The notes under the pieces were generated by a model. That model was not told where the DNA came from, did no database searches, and saw only the letters and a list, made by a program, of their open reading frames with translations. DNA of 64,000 bases from Sphingobium lignivorans (GTDB taxonomy: Bacteria > Pseudomonadota > Alphaproteobacteria > Sphingomonadales > Sphingomonadaceae): positions 3,627,001-3,691,000 of the forward strand of contig NZ_JACHKA010000001.1 of assembly GCF_014203955.1 (NCBI RefSeq), in the 5' to 3' direction. Positions within the stretch are counted from its first letter, which is position 1; each line of letters begins with the position of its first letter. Both the position numbers and the translations under genes were made by a program. Shown here one piece after another: positions 43,722 through 52,077 of the stretch.

Positions 43722-43767
43722 TTGCGAATGATTCTCACTAACTATTGACGGGGATAATGACTCGCAA
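43722..43767. promoter_or_regulatory. Two Fur-like sites and promoter of the siderophore receptor
   Basis: Site A TTGCGAATGATTCTCAC (43722-43738) and site B GGGATAATGACTCGCAA (43751-43767) match the same 17-base motif found upstream. A -35-like TTGACG (43745-43750) sits between them, so a repressor on site B would cover the promoter spacer. The -10 is uncertain (TATCGG at 43768). Confidence 0.6.
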
Positions 43768-43809
43768 TATCGGCGTCGGCGAAATGCACAACAGCAGACA
43801 GGGGAACCA

Positions 43810-46152
43810 ATGACGCTGCTTTCTTCACGCCAGGCCCAGGCCTTCCTCGCCCTTTCCTGTGTCGGCTCAGTGCTGACGCCCACCCTGGCGCAGGCGCAGA
43901 CCGGCGCCGACACCCAGCAGCCGGCCCTTGGCGGCGTGACCGTCACCGATACCGCGATCGACGATACGCGCGAGACGCGGGTGGAGACACCCAAGGCCAC
44001 CCGGCCCGTGCGCGACACGCCACAGACCATCACGGTGCTCACCGGCCAGCAGCTCGAACAGCAGAACCTGCTCACGCTGCGCGATGCGCTCTCGATCGTG
44101 CCGGGCATCACCTTCGGCGCGGGCGAAGGCGGCGGCGGCTATGGCGACAGCATCAACATGCGCGGCTATTCCGCCAACACCGACATCACGCAGGATGGCG
44201 TGCGCGACAGCGGCCAGTACAGCCGCACCGACCCGTTCAACACCGAGCAGATCGAAGTCACCAACGGCGCCAACTCGGTGATCGCCGGCTCGGGATCGGT
44301 CGGCGGATCGATCAATATCGTGACCAAGCGCCCGCTCGCCGAGGACCGGGTGGTGATGACCGCCGGCATCGGCACCGATGATTATTATCGCGGCACCATC
44401 GACGCCAATCTGGTCGTCGGCGATTTCGCCGCATTCCGCCTCAACGCCATGGGCCACCGCAATGACGTGCCCGGCCGGGACGTGGAGAATTATGAGCGCT
44501 GGGGCATCGCGCCTTCCTTCACCATCGGCATCAACAGCCCGACGCGCCTGACGCTGCAGTATCTCCACCAGGAGGATACCAACATCCCGCAGTACGGCGT
44601 GCCTTATGTGGCGGCGCTGGGCGGGCTGCTGCCGGGCGCCGACATCAGCGACTATTTCGGCTACCGCAATGTCGACACGCAGGAATCGACGGTCGACCAG
44701 CTCACGGCCATCTTCGAGCATGAGTTCAGCGACACGGTGAGCATCCGCAATCTCACGCGCTGGCAGAATGTCGAGCAGTTCGTCCGGGTGAGCCCGCCGC
44801 AGGGCACCTACTGCCTCGCTTCGGGCACCCAGGCCAACGGGGCGGCCTGCCCCGCGACCACACCTCCGGGCTACTTCCTGCCGGGCGGCCCGCGCGGAAC
44901 CACGCGCGATTCCCGCAACGAACTCGCCTTCACGCAACTCGACCTCATGGCGACCGCGTTCACCGGCGGCATCGAGCACACCATCACCCTGGGCGGCGCG
45001 CTCAGCTGGGAGAAATACGGCCTGGTGAGCGGCAACTGGAAGCGCAATGCGGACGGCACGACGCCGGCCGAACCGCTCATCAACATCGCCAATCCCAATG
45101 AAGTGGTGATGGGGCCGGCCGGCTTCTCCTATGGAAGCAATCGCTGGACGGGGCCGGTCAACTTCCTCCCCACCGCCACGCAGGACGGCGAGCAGAAGAA
45201 TTATGCCGTCTATCTGTTCGACACGATGAAGCTCACCGAACAGTTCGAGCTCAACGCCGGCATCCGCTATGAGAAGAACAAGGGCTGGTTCCGCCCCGGG
45301 ACCATCGCCGGCGCCACCGCGACCAGCCCCGGCGTCACCACGCCCGGCACCAAGGTGTGGAACGAGGACGACCTCTTCTCCTACCGCGTGGGCCTCGTCT
45401 ACAAGCCGGTCGAGGCGATCAGCGCCTATGTCGCTTATGGCAACAGCAAGACGCCATCCAAGACCTCCGTCAACGGCTCCTGCACCATCGCCGGCGTGAA
45501 CGGCGCCACGGCCACCAGCTGCAATGTGGACCCCGAAACGGCCGTCAACTATGAGGTGGGCGTGAAGGCCGAGCTGGGCGAAGGCGTGCTGCTCTCCGCC
45601 GCGCTCTTCCGCAACGAGCGCAGCAACTACAAGGTCGCTTCCATCGATCCGACCATTCCCGACCAGCAGCTCAACGGCAAGTCGCGCGTCAATGGTGTCG
45701 CGCTGGGTGCCAACGGCCAGATCACGCGGGCCTGGAGCATCACCGCCAACTACACCTATCTCGACAGCAAGGTGCTGCAGAACGCCGCCAACGGCGCAGC
45801 CGACGACCCGCAGAAGGGCGCACCGCTCACCAACACGCCCAAGCATAGCGGCAGCGTGTTCACGACCTACAAGCTGCCCTTCGGGCTGCAGGTCGGCTAC
45901 GGCTTCACGTACCAGGGCAAGTTCTACCTGAACAACACAGGCGACGTGCTTTACGAAGTGGACGATTACCTCATCCACAACGCCTATCTCTCCTACAACT
46001 TCACCGACACGATCGGGCTGCAGCTCAACGTGAAGAACTTCACCGACGAGAAATATTTCACCGGCGTGCGCAACAACGCCACCACGAACGCCGGCTGGGC
46101 GCGTGTGGGCGAAGGCATCTCGGCGATCGGCACCCTGACTGTCGGTTTCTGA
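43810..46152 (+). CDS. TonB-dependent siderophore receptor
   Basis: 780 aa with a signal peptide (MTLLSSRQAQAFLALSCVGS, cleavage near AQAQ). The plug domain has VRDTPQTITVLTGQQLEQQN and NMRGYSANTDITQDGVRD, and the barrel ends in a Phe (GTLTVGF), typical of the TIGR01783 siderophore receptor family (FhuE/Fiu-like). It imports ferric siderophores across the outer membrane using TonB. Two Fur-like boxes precede it and an intrinsic terminator follows. Which siderophore is bound cannot be read from the sequence. Confidence 0.93.
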   Translation: MTLLSSRQAQAFLALSCVGSVLTPTLAQAQTGADTQQPALGGVTVTDTAIDDTRETRVETPKATRPVRDTPQTITVLTGQQLEQQNLLTLRDALSIVPGITFGAGEGGGGYGDSINMRGYSANTDITQDGVRDSGQYSRTDPFNTEQIEVTNGANSVIAGSGSVGGSINIVTKRPLAEDRVVMTAGIGTDDYYRGTIDANLVVGDFAAFRLNAMGHRNDVPGRDVENYERWGIAPSFTIGINSPTRLTLQYLHQEDTNIPQYGVPYVAALGGLLPGADISDYFGYRNVDTQESTVDQLTAIFEHEFSDTVSIRNLTRWQNVEQFVRVSPPQGTYCLASGTQANGAACPATTPPGYFLPGGPRGTTRDSRNELAFTQLDLMATAFTGGIEHTITLGGALSWEKYGLVSGNWKRNADGTTPAEPLINIANPNEVVMGPAGFSYGSNRWTGPVNFLPTATQDGEQKNYAVYLFDTMKLTEQFELNAGIRYEKNKGWFRPGTIAGATATSPGVTTPGTKVWNEDDLFSYRVGLVYKPVEAISAYVAYGNSKTPSKTSVNGSCTIAGVNGATATSCNVDPETAVNYEVGVKAELGEGVLLSAALFRNERSNYKVASIDPTIPDQQLNGKSRVNGVALGANGQITRAWSITANYTYLDSKVLQNAANGAADDPQKGAPLTNTPKHSGSVFTTYKLPFGLQVGYGFTYQGKFYLNNTGDVLYEVDDYLIHNAYLSYNFTDTIGLQLNVKNFTDEKYFTGVRNNATTNAGWARVGEGISAIGTLTVGF

Positions 46153-46169
46153 GGACGAACTGAAGCCCT

Positions 46170-46204
46170 GGGGCGGCGGGCCTTGCACCGCCGCCCCTTT
46201 TTTT
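46170..46204 (+). terminator. Intrinsic terminator after the receptor gene
   Basis: GGGGCGGCGG (46170-46179) pairs perfectly with CCGCCGCCCC (46188-46197); 8-base loop; followed by seven T (46198-46204). Confidence 0.9.
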
Positions 46205-46332
46205 CCGTCCGGCACAGACCCGCCGGACACCCGATTTCGCTGCTGCCATGAGGTGGCGTTCGCGCCACGCCCCCGCTAGTAGACGGGACGCCCGACACGG
46301 ACGGGCCGTGCATCCCGGCGAAGGAAATGCTC

Positions 46333-47013
46333 ATGCTCCTGCAGATCCCCGGCCTCTTCACGCCCGACGAAGCGCGGGAAGCGCGCACGATGCTGGAGAG
46401 TGCGCCATGGGAAGACGGGCGCGCCACGGCGGGCCATCGCGCGGCCAGCGTGAAGAGCAACCTGCAACTGCCGGCCGACCACCCCGTGGCGAAGACGCTC
46501 GGCGAGCGCATCCTCGACCGGCTGGCGCACACGCCCCTGTTCATCGCCGCCGCGCTGCCGCTGCGCATCCTGCCGCCGCGCTTCAACCGGTATGAAGGCG
46601 GCGGCACTTACGGCAATCATGTCGACAATGCGATTTTTCCCATCCCCGGCACGGCGCTGCGCGTGCGCACGGACATCTCGACCACGATCTTCTTCAGCGA
46701 TCCCGAGGATTATGACGGCGGCGAACTGATCGTCGAGGACACGTTCGGCGAGAAGCCGGTGAAGCTGCCGGCGGGCGATGCCATCGTCTACCCCGGCAGC
46801 AGCCTGCACCGGGTGATGCCGGTGACGCGCGGCACGCGCTTCGCCTCGTTCTTCTGGACGCAGAGCCTGGTGCGAGACGACCAGCGGCGGCGGATGCTCT
46901 TCGAGCTCGATTGCTCCATCCAGAAGCTCGGCAGCGACCATCCCGGTCACGGCTCGATCGACGGCTTCACCAACGTCTATCACAACCTGCTGCGGCAATG
47001 GTCCGAGACATGA
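46333..47013 (+). CDS. PKHD-type Fe(II)/2-oxoglutarate hydroxylase (PiuC-like)
   Basis: 226 aa. The facial triad is H96-x-D98 (NHVDNAI) and H159 (SLHRVMPVTRG), with R169 as 2-oxoglutarate ligand. PiuC-like proteins are found beside TonB-dependent receptors in many proteobacteria and are iron-regulated. Substrate unknown. The ATG at 46333 lies seven bases after AAGGA; an ATG at 46327 is too close to the RBS. The stop overlaps the start of the next gene (ATGA). Confidence 0.92.
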   Translation: MLLQIPGLFTPDEAREARTMLESAPWEDGRATAGHRAASVKSNLQLPADHPVAKTLGERILDRLAHTPLFIAAALPLRILPPRFNRYEGGGTYGNHVDNAIFPIPGTALRVRTDISTTIFFSDPEDYDGGELIVEDTFGEKPVKLPAGDAIVYPGSSLHRVMPVTRGTRFASFFWTQSLVRDDQRRRMLFELDCSIQKLGSDHPGHGSIDGFTNVYHNLLRQWSET

Positions 47014-48146
47014 GGGCGGACAACGACACCCATCCGCCGCTGCCACCGCTGGGCGCCATTCCGCCCGACCTGCGCTCGCTCGCCGATTACGAACGGCGCG
47101 CCGTGGCGCATATGGCGCCGCCCTGCTGGACCTATCTGCAGGAAGGTTCGGGCGATGATATCACCCTGCGCGAGAACCGCGCCGCTTTCGACCGGATCGG
47201 CCTGCTGCCCCGCGTGCTGGCCGACCTGCGCGGCGGATCGACCCGCGTCACGATGCTGGGCCAATCCCATGCCGCGCCGATCCTGCTCGCACCGGTCGCC
47301 TATCAGCGCATCGCCCATCCCGAGGGCGAGCTGGCGACCATGCGCGCGGCCACCGCGATGGGGATCGGCATGGTGCTGAGCACGCTTGCCAGCGAGACCC
47401 TCGAAGACGTGGCGGCGGCGCGCGCGGCGGCGGCACGGGACCTCGGCACCGCGCCGGCCCCGCTCTGGTTCCAGCTCTATGCGCAGGAAACGCGCGAACA
47501 GACGCTCGCCCTCGTCCGCCGCGCCGAGGCGGCAGGCCATGAGGCCATCATGCTGACCGTGGATGCCTCCATCAAGCGCGCGAGCTTCGCGCTGCCGCCG
47601 GGCGTGGAGGCCGCGAACCTGCGCGGCACCGCCCGCCCGGCGCAGACGGCGCAGGCGCTCGGCCGCATCCTGCTCGGAACGCCGCTCGCCGATGCAGCGC
47701 CGCGCTGGGACGATATCGCCTGGCTGCGCGGCGAGACGCGCCTGCCGCTGCTGCTCAAGGGCATCATGACGCCGCAGGACGCACGGGAGGCCGTGCGCCA
47801 TGGCGTGGACGGCATCGTGATGTCCAACCATGGCGGGCGCGTGCTGGACGGCATGCCGTCCCCGCTGACGATGCTCCCCGCCATCGCGGAAGCCGTGGCC
47901 GGCGAGGCGACCCTGTTGCTGGACAGCGGCGTGCGGCGCGGGACCGACGTGGTGAAGGCGCTGGCACTTGGCGCAAGCGCGGTGCTGGTGGGCCGGCCGC
48001 AGGTCCATGGCCTCGCCGTCGCGGGCATGGCCGGCGTGGCTCACGCGCTTCTCATCCTGCGCACCGAGCTGGAACATGCGATGGCGCAACTGGGCTGCGC
48101 AACGCCGGGCGAGATCGGCCCGGAACATTTATTCGTGCGCGCCTGA
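47010..48146 (+). CDS. FMN-dependent alpha-hydroxy-acid oxidase/dehydrogenase (LldD-like)
   Basis: 378 aa, a TIM-barrel flavoenzyme. The FMN/substrate-binding SNHGGRVLDG, the YLQEGSGDD-like N-terminal region and the LLDSGVRRGTDVVKALALGA phosphate-binding loop are present. It oxidises 2-hydroxy acids (lactate, glycolate, mandelate, or larger). The first ~60 residues include a Pro-rich leader (HPPLPPLGAIPPDLRS). The ATG at 47010 overlaps the hydroxylase stop, so the two enzymes are made together, linking this oxidase to iron uptake rather than to lactate growth. Confidence 0.9.
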   Translation: MRADNDTHPPLPPLGAIPPDLRSLADYERRAVAHMAPPCWTYLQEGSGDDITLRENRAAFDRIGLLPRVLADLRGGSTRVTMLGQSHAAPILLAPVAYQRIAHPEGELATMRAATAMGIGMVLSTLASETLEDVAAARAAAARDLGTAPAPLWFQLYAQETREQTLALVRRAEAAGHEAIMLTVDASIKRASFALPPGVEAANLRGTARPAQTAQALGRILLGTPLADAAPRWDDIAWLRGETRLPLLLKGIMTPQDAREAVRHGVDGIVMSNHGGRVLDGMPSPLTMLPAIAEAVAGEATLLLDSGVRRGTDVVKALALGASAVLVGRPQVHGLAVAGMAGVAHALLILRTELEHAMAQLGCATPGEIGPEHLFVRA

Positions 48147-48183
48147 GCGGCCCGAGTATCGCGGCCCCTCCCCGCACGGCTCG

Positions 48184-49176
48184 TCAGCTCCAGACCATCA
48201 CTGTCTTGCCAATGCCTGTCCCGGCCTCCAGCGCGGCATGAGCGGCCCGCAGATTGTCGAGCGTGGCCGGAAGCTGCCGTGTGGCAGTCGTGCGAATCCG
48301 CCCGGCATCGACCAGCGCCGCGATCCGCGCCAGCGTCGCCCCCTGCCGCTCGGGCGCGCAACCGAACATGGCGCGCGCGAACATATATTCCCAATGGACC
48401 GACAGCGCCTTCTGCTTGAACGGCTTGATGTCCAGCGCGGCGGGATCGTCGATCACCATCAAATGGCCGAAGGGGCGCAGCAGCGACGGAATGACCGGCA
48501 GGGCGGCATCGGTGCCGGTGGTCGAGAAGACGGCATGAAGGCTGCCCGGCGGGAGGCCAAGCGCCGCCAGCCCATCCGCAAGCGAACGCCCGATCACGTC
48601 ATCGGCGCCCATGGCCCGCACCCATGCGACACTCTCGGGCCGGGAGGCCGTCGCGATAACACGGGCAGGCGTGAGCGCCTTCATGAGCTGGACCGCCATC
48701 GATCCCACGCCGCCCGCGCCGCCGATGACGAGCACGATGCTCTCCGCGTCATAAGCGATGCCGCGCTCCAGCATCGCCTCGCACGCGGTGAGCGCGGTCA
48801 GGGGCAAGGCGGCGGCCTGCGCGAAATCGAGCGAAGCAGGCTTGTGCGCCGCCAGCCGGTGATCGACCGTCTGGAGCGTCGCATAGCTGCCCGGGCGTGT
48901 GACATCGCCCGCGTAGAACACTGCGTCCCCCGGCGTGAAACCGGTGGCGCCGGGCCCCACCGCCTCGACCACCCCCGCCGCGTCCCAGCCGAGAATGACA
49001 GGCGCATCCGCGCCGCCATCGCGCGTGCGGCGAATCTTGCAGTCCACCGGATTGAGCGCAAACGCCCGCACGGACACCAGCAAATCGCCGGGCCCGGGCA
49101 CCGGATCGACCATGTCGCGCAGGCGCAGCGCGAAATCCGTCAGATCATGGGCCTTGTCATAGGCGAAAGCGTGCAT
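48184..49176 (-). CDS. Zinc-free alcohol dehydrogenase/quinone oxidoreductase-like MDR enzyme
   Basis: 330 aa. N-terminal GroES-like fold (GDLLVSVRAFALNPVDCKI, GWDAAGVVEAVG), Rossmann motif VIGGAGGVGSMAVQ, and TASRPESVAWVRAMGADDVI. It lacks the zinc-binding Cys/His ligands of classical ADHs. Such proteins reduce quinones or enones with NADPH. The divergent TetR gene starts 150 bp away and probably regulates it. Confidence 0.88.
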   Translation of the reverse strand: MHAFAYDKAHDLTDFALRLRDMVDPVPGPGDLLVSVRAFALNPVDCKIRRTRDGGADAPVILGWDAAGVVEAVGPGATGFTPGDAVFYAGDVTRPGSYATLQTVDHRLAAHKPASLDFAQAAALPLTALTACEAMLERGIAYDAESIVLVIGGAGGVGSMAVQLMKALTPARVIATASRPESVAWVRAMGADDVIGRSLADGLAALGLPPGSLHAVFSTTGTDAALPVIPSLLRPFGHLMVIDDPAALDIKPFKQKALSVHWEYMFARAMFGCAPERQGATLARIAALVDAGRIRTTATRQLPATLDNLRAAHAALEAGTGIGKTVMVWS

Positions 49177-49325
49177 ATCCGGTCCTTTCCTGCCTGGCGG
49201 CGCATTCTTCCTGGCGGCACCGAATGGTCCGGAGACCGTGCCATGCCGGGAACGAAAGCGATGACCGCATCGTTTCAACGCTATTCACTGGACTCAACCC
49301 CCGCAAGCATTATATACCGCTCGAT

Positions 49326-49931
49326 ATGGAAGCAGCAGCAGCAGTCAGAGGCAGACCTCGGGAGTTCGACACCGACCACGCGTTGGTGGCGGCTTTGCGC
49401 GTATTCTGGAGCAAGGGTTATGAGGGCGCGTCCCTCAGCGACCTGACCGAGGCGATGGGCATTACCCGCCCCAGCCTCTACGCGGCGTTCGGCAACAAGG
49501 AAGCCTTGTTCCGCCAGGCCCTGGATCTCTACGAGCGCGAGAAGATGGCTTATATCGGCGCGGCGCTGGAAGCCCCGACGGCGCGCGGCGTGGTGGAACG
49601 CCTGCTGTGCGGCTCGCTCGATGTCTGCTCGAGCGATAGCGAACCGCGCGGCTGCCTGCGCGTCATTCATTCGAGCGCCTGCGGCACTGAAGCGGAGTGC
49701 ATCCGGCAGGAAGTGCTGAGGCGCGGGGAATCGGTCAAGTCCGCCGTGGTCGCGCGCATGCAGCGCGCCATCGATGAAGGCGACTTCGATACGCCCGTCG
49801 ATCCCAAGGCACTCAGCGATTACCTGACCACCGTCCTGCAGGGCATCGCCGTGCAGGCAAGCGCCGGCGCGACGCGCGAAGCTCTGCAAGGCGTCGCGGA
49901 CCTGACACTGGCCTGCTGGCCCGGCCGCTAG
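49326..49931 (+). CDS. TetR/AcrR-family transcriptional regulator
   Basis: 201 aa. The N-terminal HTH shows GRPREFDTDHALVAALRVFW, YEGASLSDLTEAMGI and TRPSLYAAFGNKEALF; the C-terminal ligand domain has a Cys-containing segment (DVCSSDSEPRGCLRVIHSSA). ATG at 49326. It is divergent from the oxidoreductase and precedes the RND efflux operon, either of which it might control. A CGATG-ACCG-CATCG palindrome (49259-49272) lies in the divergent gap. Confidence 0.92.
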   Translation: MEAAAAVRGRPREFDTDHALVAALRVFWSKGYEGASLSDLTEAMGITRPSLYAAFGNKEALFRQALDLYEREKMAYIGAALEAPTARGVVERLLCGSLDVCSSDSEPRGCLRVIHSSACGTEAECIRQEVLRRGESVKSAVVARMQRAIDEGDFDTPVDPKALSDYLTTVLQGIAVQASAGATREALQGVADLTLACWPGR

Positions 49932-50381
49932 GGCTGATCGCCACTCAGCGCTGGCGGACTGCCAGACGCTGTTTCGCATACTCACGAAGCTCGCCACAGC
50001 TTCGGGCTCTGCGGGCCTGACCCGACACCAAGTTTGTCGCTCCGCCATCTTTCGAATGGCGATCGCCTCAAGGCGAATTTTTCGCATTGCAGAAAAAAAT
50101 ATCGAGCAGTATAAAAATAGCGCTTGACCCACCGCCGTCTATTTCATACTGATCAGTATAGAACAGGGGCGGAGGAAGTGCGGGACCGAGTCGATCCTGC
50201 CTCGATCTTCCAAAGCCTGATTTGACAATCTTCTAAAGGTTTCGACCGTCCGGGGAGATGGCGCGCATGCGCTGCCTTTTCCGGGGTTTTGTCTGTGTGC
50301 GAGTAAGGGTCTTCCCGGCGGAGCCAAGGCTTTTCCGGGCGCAGACCGTCTTATGCCTGCAACACAGCGGGAGGAGACGAA
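49932..50381 (+). other. 450-bp intergenic region with promoter and operator of the efflux operon
   Basis: No credible gene. The middle is unusually AT-rich for this genome (about 50080-50160). It carries a -35-like TTGACC (50124-50129) and a perfect 14-bp palindrome at 50146-50159 that overlaps the expected -10 region, plus a half-site copy (CAGTATA, 50107-50113). The remainder (about 50160-50381) is a leader region with the AGCGGGAGGAG ribosome-binding site just before 50382. No RNA gene was recognised. Confidence 0.6.
50146..50159. promoter_or_regulatory. Palindromic operator of the RND operon
   Basis: ATACTGA-TCAGTAT, perfect dyad of 7+7 with no spacer, located over the -10 region of the efflux promoter. 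This size and symmetry fit a TetR/AcrR-family repressor; the adjacent TetR protein is the likely but unproven binder. Confidence 0.6.
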
Positions 50382-50783
50382 ATGATGGCCTATGTGAACT
50401 TTTCCGATCGGTCCGGAACGGCAGTCATGGAACCGCTGTTCCCGCCGGCACGCGTCCGCAGCAGCGAAGCCAGGACCTTCACCCAGCGCGAATGGGTGAT
50501 CGTCTCGCTGGCGCGCACGGACTCGCGCGGCTCGATCCAGCCCGACACGCGGATGGCCCGCATCTTCCGCACCATCTTCGGCATCAAGCGGGAAAATCCG
50601 CTGTCCGACAACCGCCTTGAAGCATTGCGCCGCATGGCCGTGCTCAGCTGGCACGACGGCTACAACGTCGCGCCTTCCGAAATCCTGGCCTTCCTCGAGG
50701 CCGGCTATTCCGAACGCCAATATGAACTGCTCGCCGAGCGCATCGTCGCGGCGCGCGCAGACCGCAGGGGAAAGAATCGATGA
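50382..50783 (+). CDS. Hypothetical protein co-translated with the efflux pump
   Basis: 133 aa. Soluble, charged, no signal or membrane helix. Core sequence FTQREWVIVSLARTDSRGS, then RIFRTIFGIKRENPLSDNRL and a helical tail (EILAFLEAGYSERQYELLAE) ending basic. A strong GGGAGGAG precedes the ATG at 50382. Its stop overlaps the membrane-fusion-protein start (ATGA). Small proteins with a similar W-x-x-V-x-L-A-R, NPL-x-x-x-RLEALRR pattern recur in sphingomonads, recalled rather than checked; no function is known. It may regulate or modulate the pump. Confidence 0.75.
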   Translation: MMAYVNFSDRSGTAVMEPLFPPARVRSSEARTFTQREWVIVSLARTDSRGSIQPDTRMARIFRTIFGIKRENPLSDNRLEALRRMAVLSWHDGYNVAPSEILAFLEAGYSERQYELLAERIVAARADRRGKNR

Positions 50784-52048
50784 ACATGCACCAGCTCTTC
50801 CGGCAGGGCGACGCCCGGCAGACGGACGAGATCCCAGCCCCCAGCCGCGCGCGCTCGCTGCGTCGCGCTGCCTGGATCGCCCTTCCCGTGCTGGCCGTGG
50901 CCGGCATCTACGGCTATGCCCAGCGCGGCGGCCAGCCCGCAATGGCGCAGGCCCTCCCGACCGTCACCGTCTCGACGCCGCTGCAGCGCGAAGTGACCGA
51001 ATGGGACGACTATATCGGCCGCTTCGAAGCCAGCCGCTCGGTGGAAGTGCGCCCGCGCGTTTCCGGCGCGATCACCGCGCTGCACTTCACGGACGGACAG
51101 ATCGTGCGTGCCGGCCAGCCGTTGTTCACCATCGACCAGCGCCCGTTCCAGGCCGCGCTGGCCGAGGCGCGCGCTGGCGTGGCCACGGCGCAGAGCGACC
51201 TCGCTCTCGCCCGCACTGACCTCGAGCGCGCGCAGCGGCTCATCGAGGTCGATGCCGTCTCGCAAAGCGAAGTCGACAGGCTGCGCGCTCGCGTCCAGGC
51301 TGCCACGGCGGCGCTGGCCGGCGCGCAGGCACGGGCCCGCAGCCGCGCGCTCGACCTCGAGTTCACCACAGTGCGCGCCCCGATCAGCGGCCGCATCTCC
51401 GACCGGCGGATCGACCCGGGCAATCTCGTCTCGGCCGGTGACGGCGCATCGGGCACGCTGCTGACCACGATCAACGCGCTCGACCCGATCTACTTCACGT
51501 TCGAAGGCTCCGAAGGGCTGTTCCTCAAGCAGAAGCGCGAGGGCAACGCCAAGGGCGCCGCCGTGCAGGTGCGCCTGCAGGACGAGAGCGACTATCGCTG
51601 GGCGGGCAAGCTCGACTTCACCGACAATGGCCTCGATCCGCGCTCGGGCACCATCCGTGCCCGCGCCGTCATCGCCAATCCCGACATGTTCCTCACCCCC
51701 GGCATGTTCGGCAACATGCGCCTCGCCAGCGGCACGACCGTGAAGGCGATGCTGGTGCCCGACACCGCCGTGCAGACCGACCAGGCGCGCAAGCTGCTCC
51801 TCGTCGTCGGCAAGGACGGCACTGTCGCCGCCAAGCCGGTGACGCTCGGCCCGGTCATCGATGGGCTGCGCGTGGTGCGCGGCGGCATCGAGCCTAGCGA
51901 CCGGGTCGTGATCGTCGGCACGCAGATGGCCATGCCAGGCGGCAAGGTGCAGGCGACGACCGGCAAGATCGAGCCCGAGGCGCATGCATCCGCCGCATCC
52001 TCTCCCACCGCCCTGCCGCTTGCCGGCCAGGCGACCTTCGCCCGCTAA
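50780..52048 (+). CDS. RND efflux membrane fusion protein (AcrA-like)
   Basis: 422 aa. Basic N-terminus and a membrane anchor near residues 31-47 (AWIALPVLAVAGIYGYA); no lipobox, so anchored by the helix. The barrel-sandwich, alpha-hairpin (ARAGVATAQSDLALARTDLE) and beta-barrel domains (TVRAPISGRISDRRIDPGN, RSGTIRARAVIANPDMFLTP) are in order, and MVPDTAVQTDQ-type MLVPDTAV closes the core. It bridges the inner-membrane pump and the outer-membrane channel. It overlaps the small upstream gene by ATGA and precedes the pump by 29 bp. Confidence 0.94.
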   Translation: MNMHQLFRQGDARQTDEIPAPSRARSLRRAAWIALPVLAVAGIYGYAQRGGQPAMAQALPTVTVSTPLQREVTEWDDYIGRFEASRSVEVRPRVSGAITALHFTDGQIVRAGQPLFTIDQRPFQAALAEARAGVATAQSDLALARTDLERAQRLIEVDAVSQSEVDRLRARVQAATAALAGAQARARSRALDLEFTTVRAPISGRISDRRIDPGNLVSAGDGASGTLLTTINALDPIYFTFEGSEGLFLKQKREGNAKGAAVQVRLQDESDYRWAGKLDFTDNGLDPRSGTIRARAVIANPDMFLTPGMFGNMRLASGTTVKAMLVPDTAVQTDQARKLLLVVGKDGTVAAKPVTLGPVIDGLRVVRGGIEPSDRVVIVGTQMAMPGGKVQATTGKIEPEAHASAASSPTALPLAGQATFAR

Positions 52049-52077
52049 GCGGCGAGCCCCCTTTCCGGAGGACAGCC

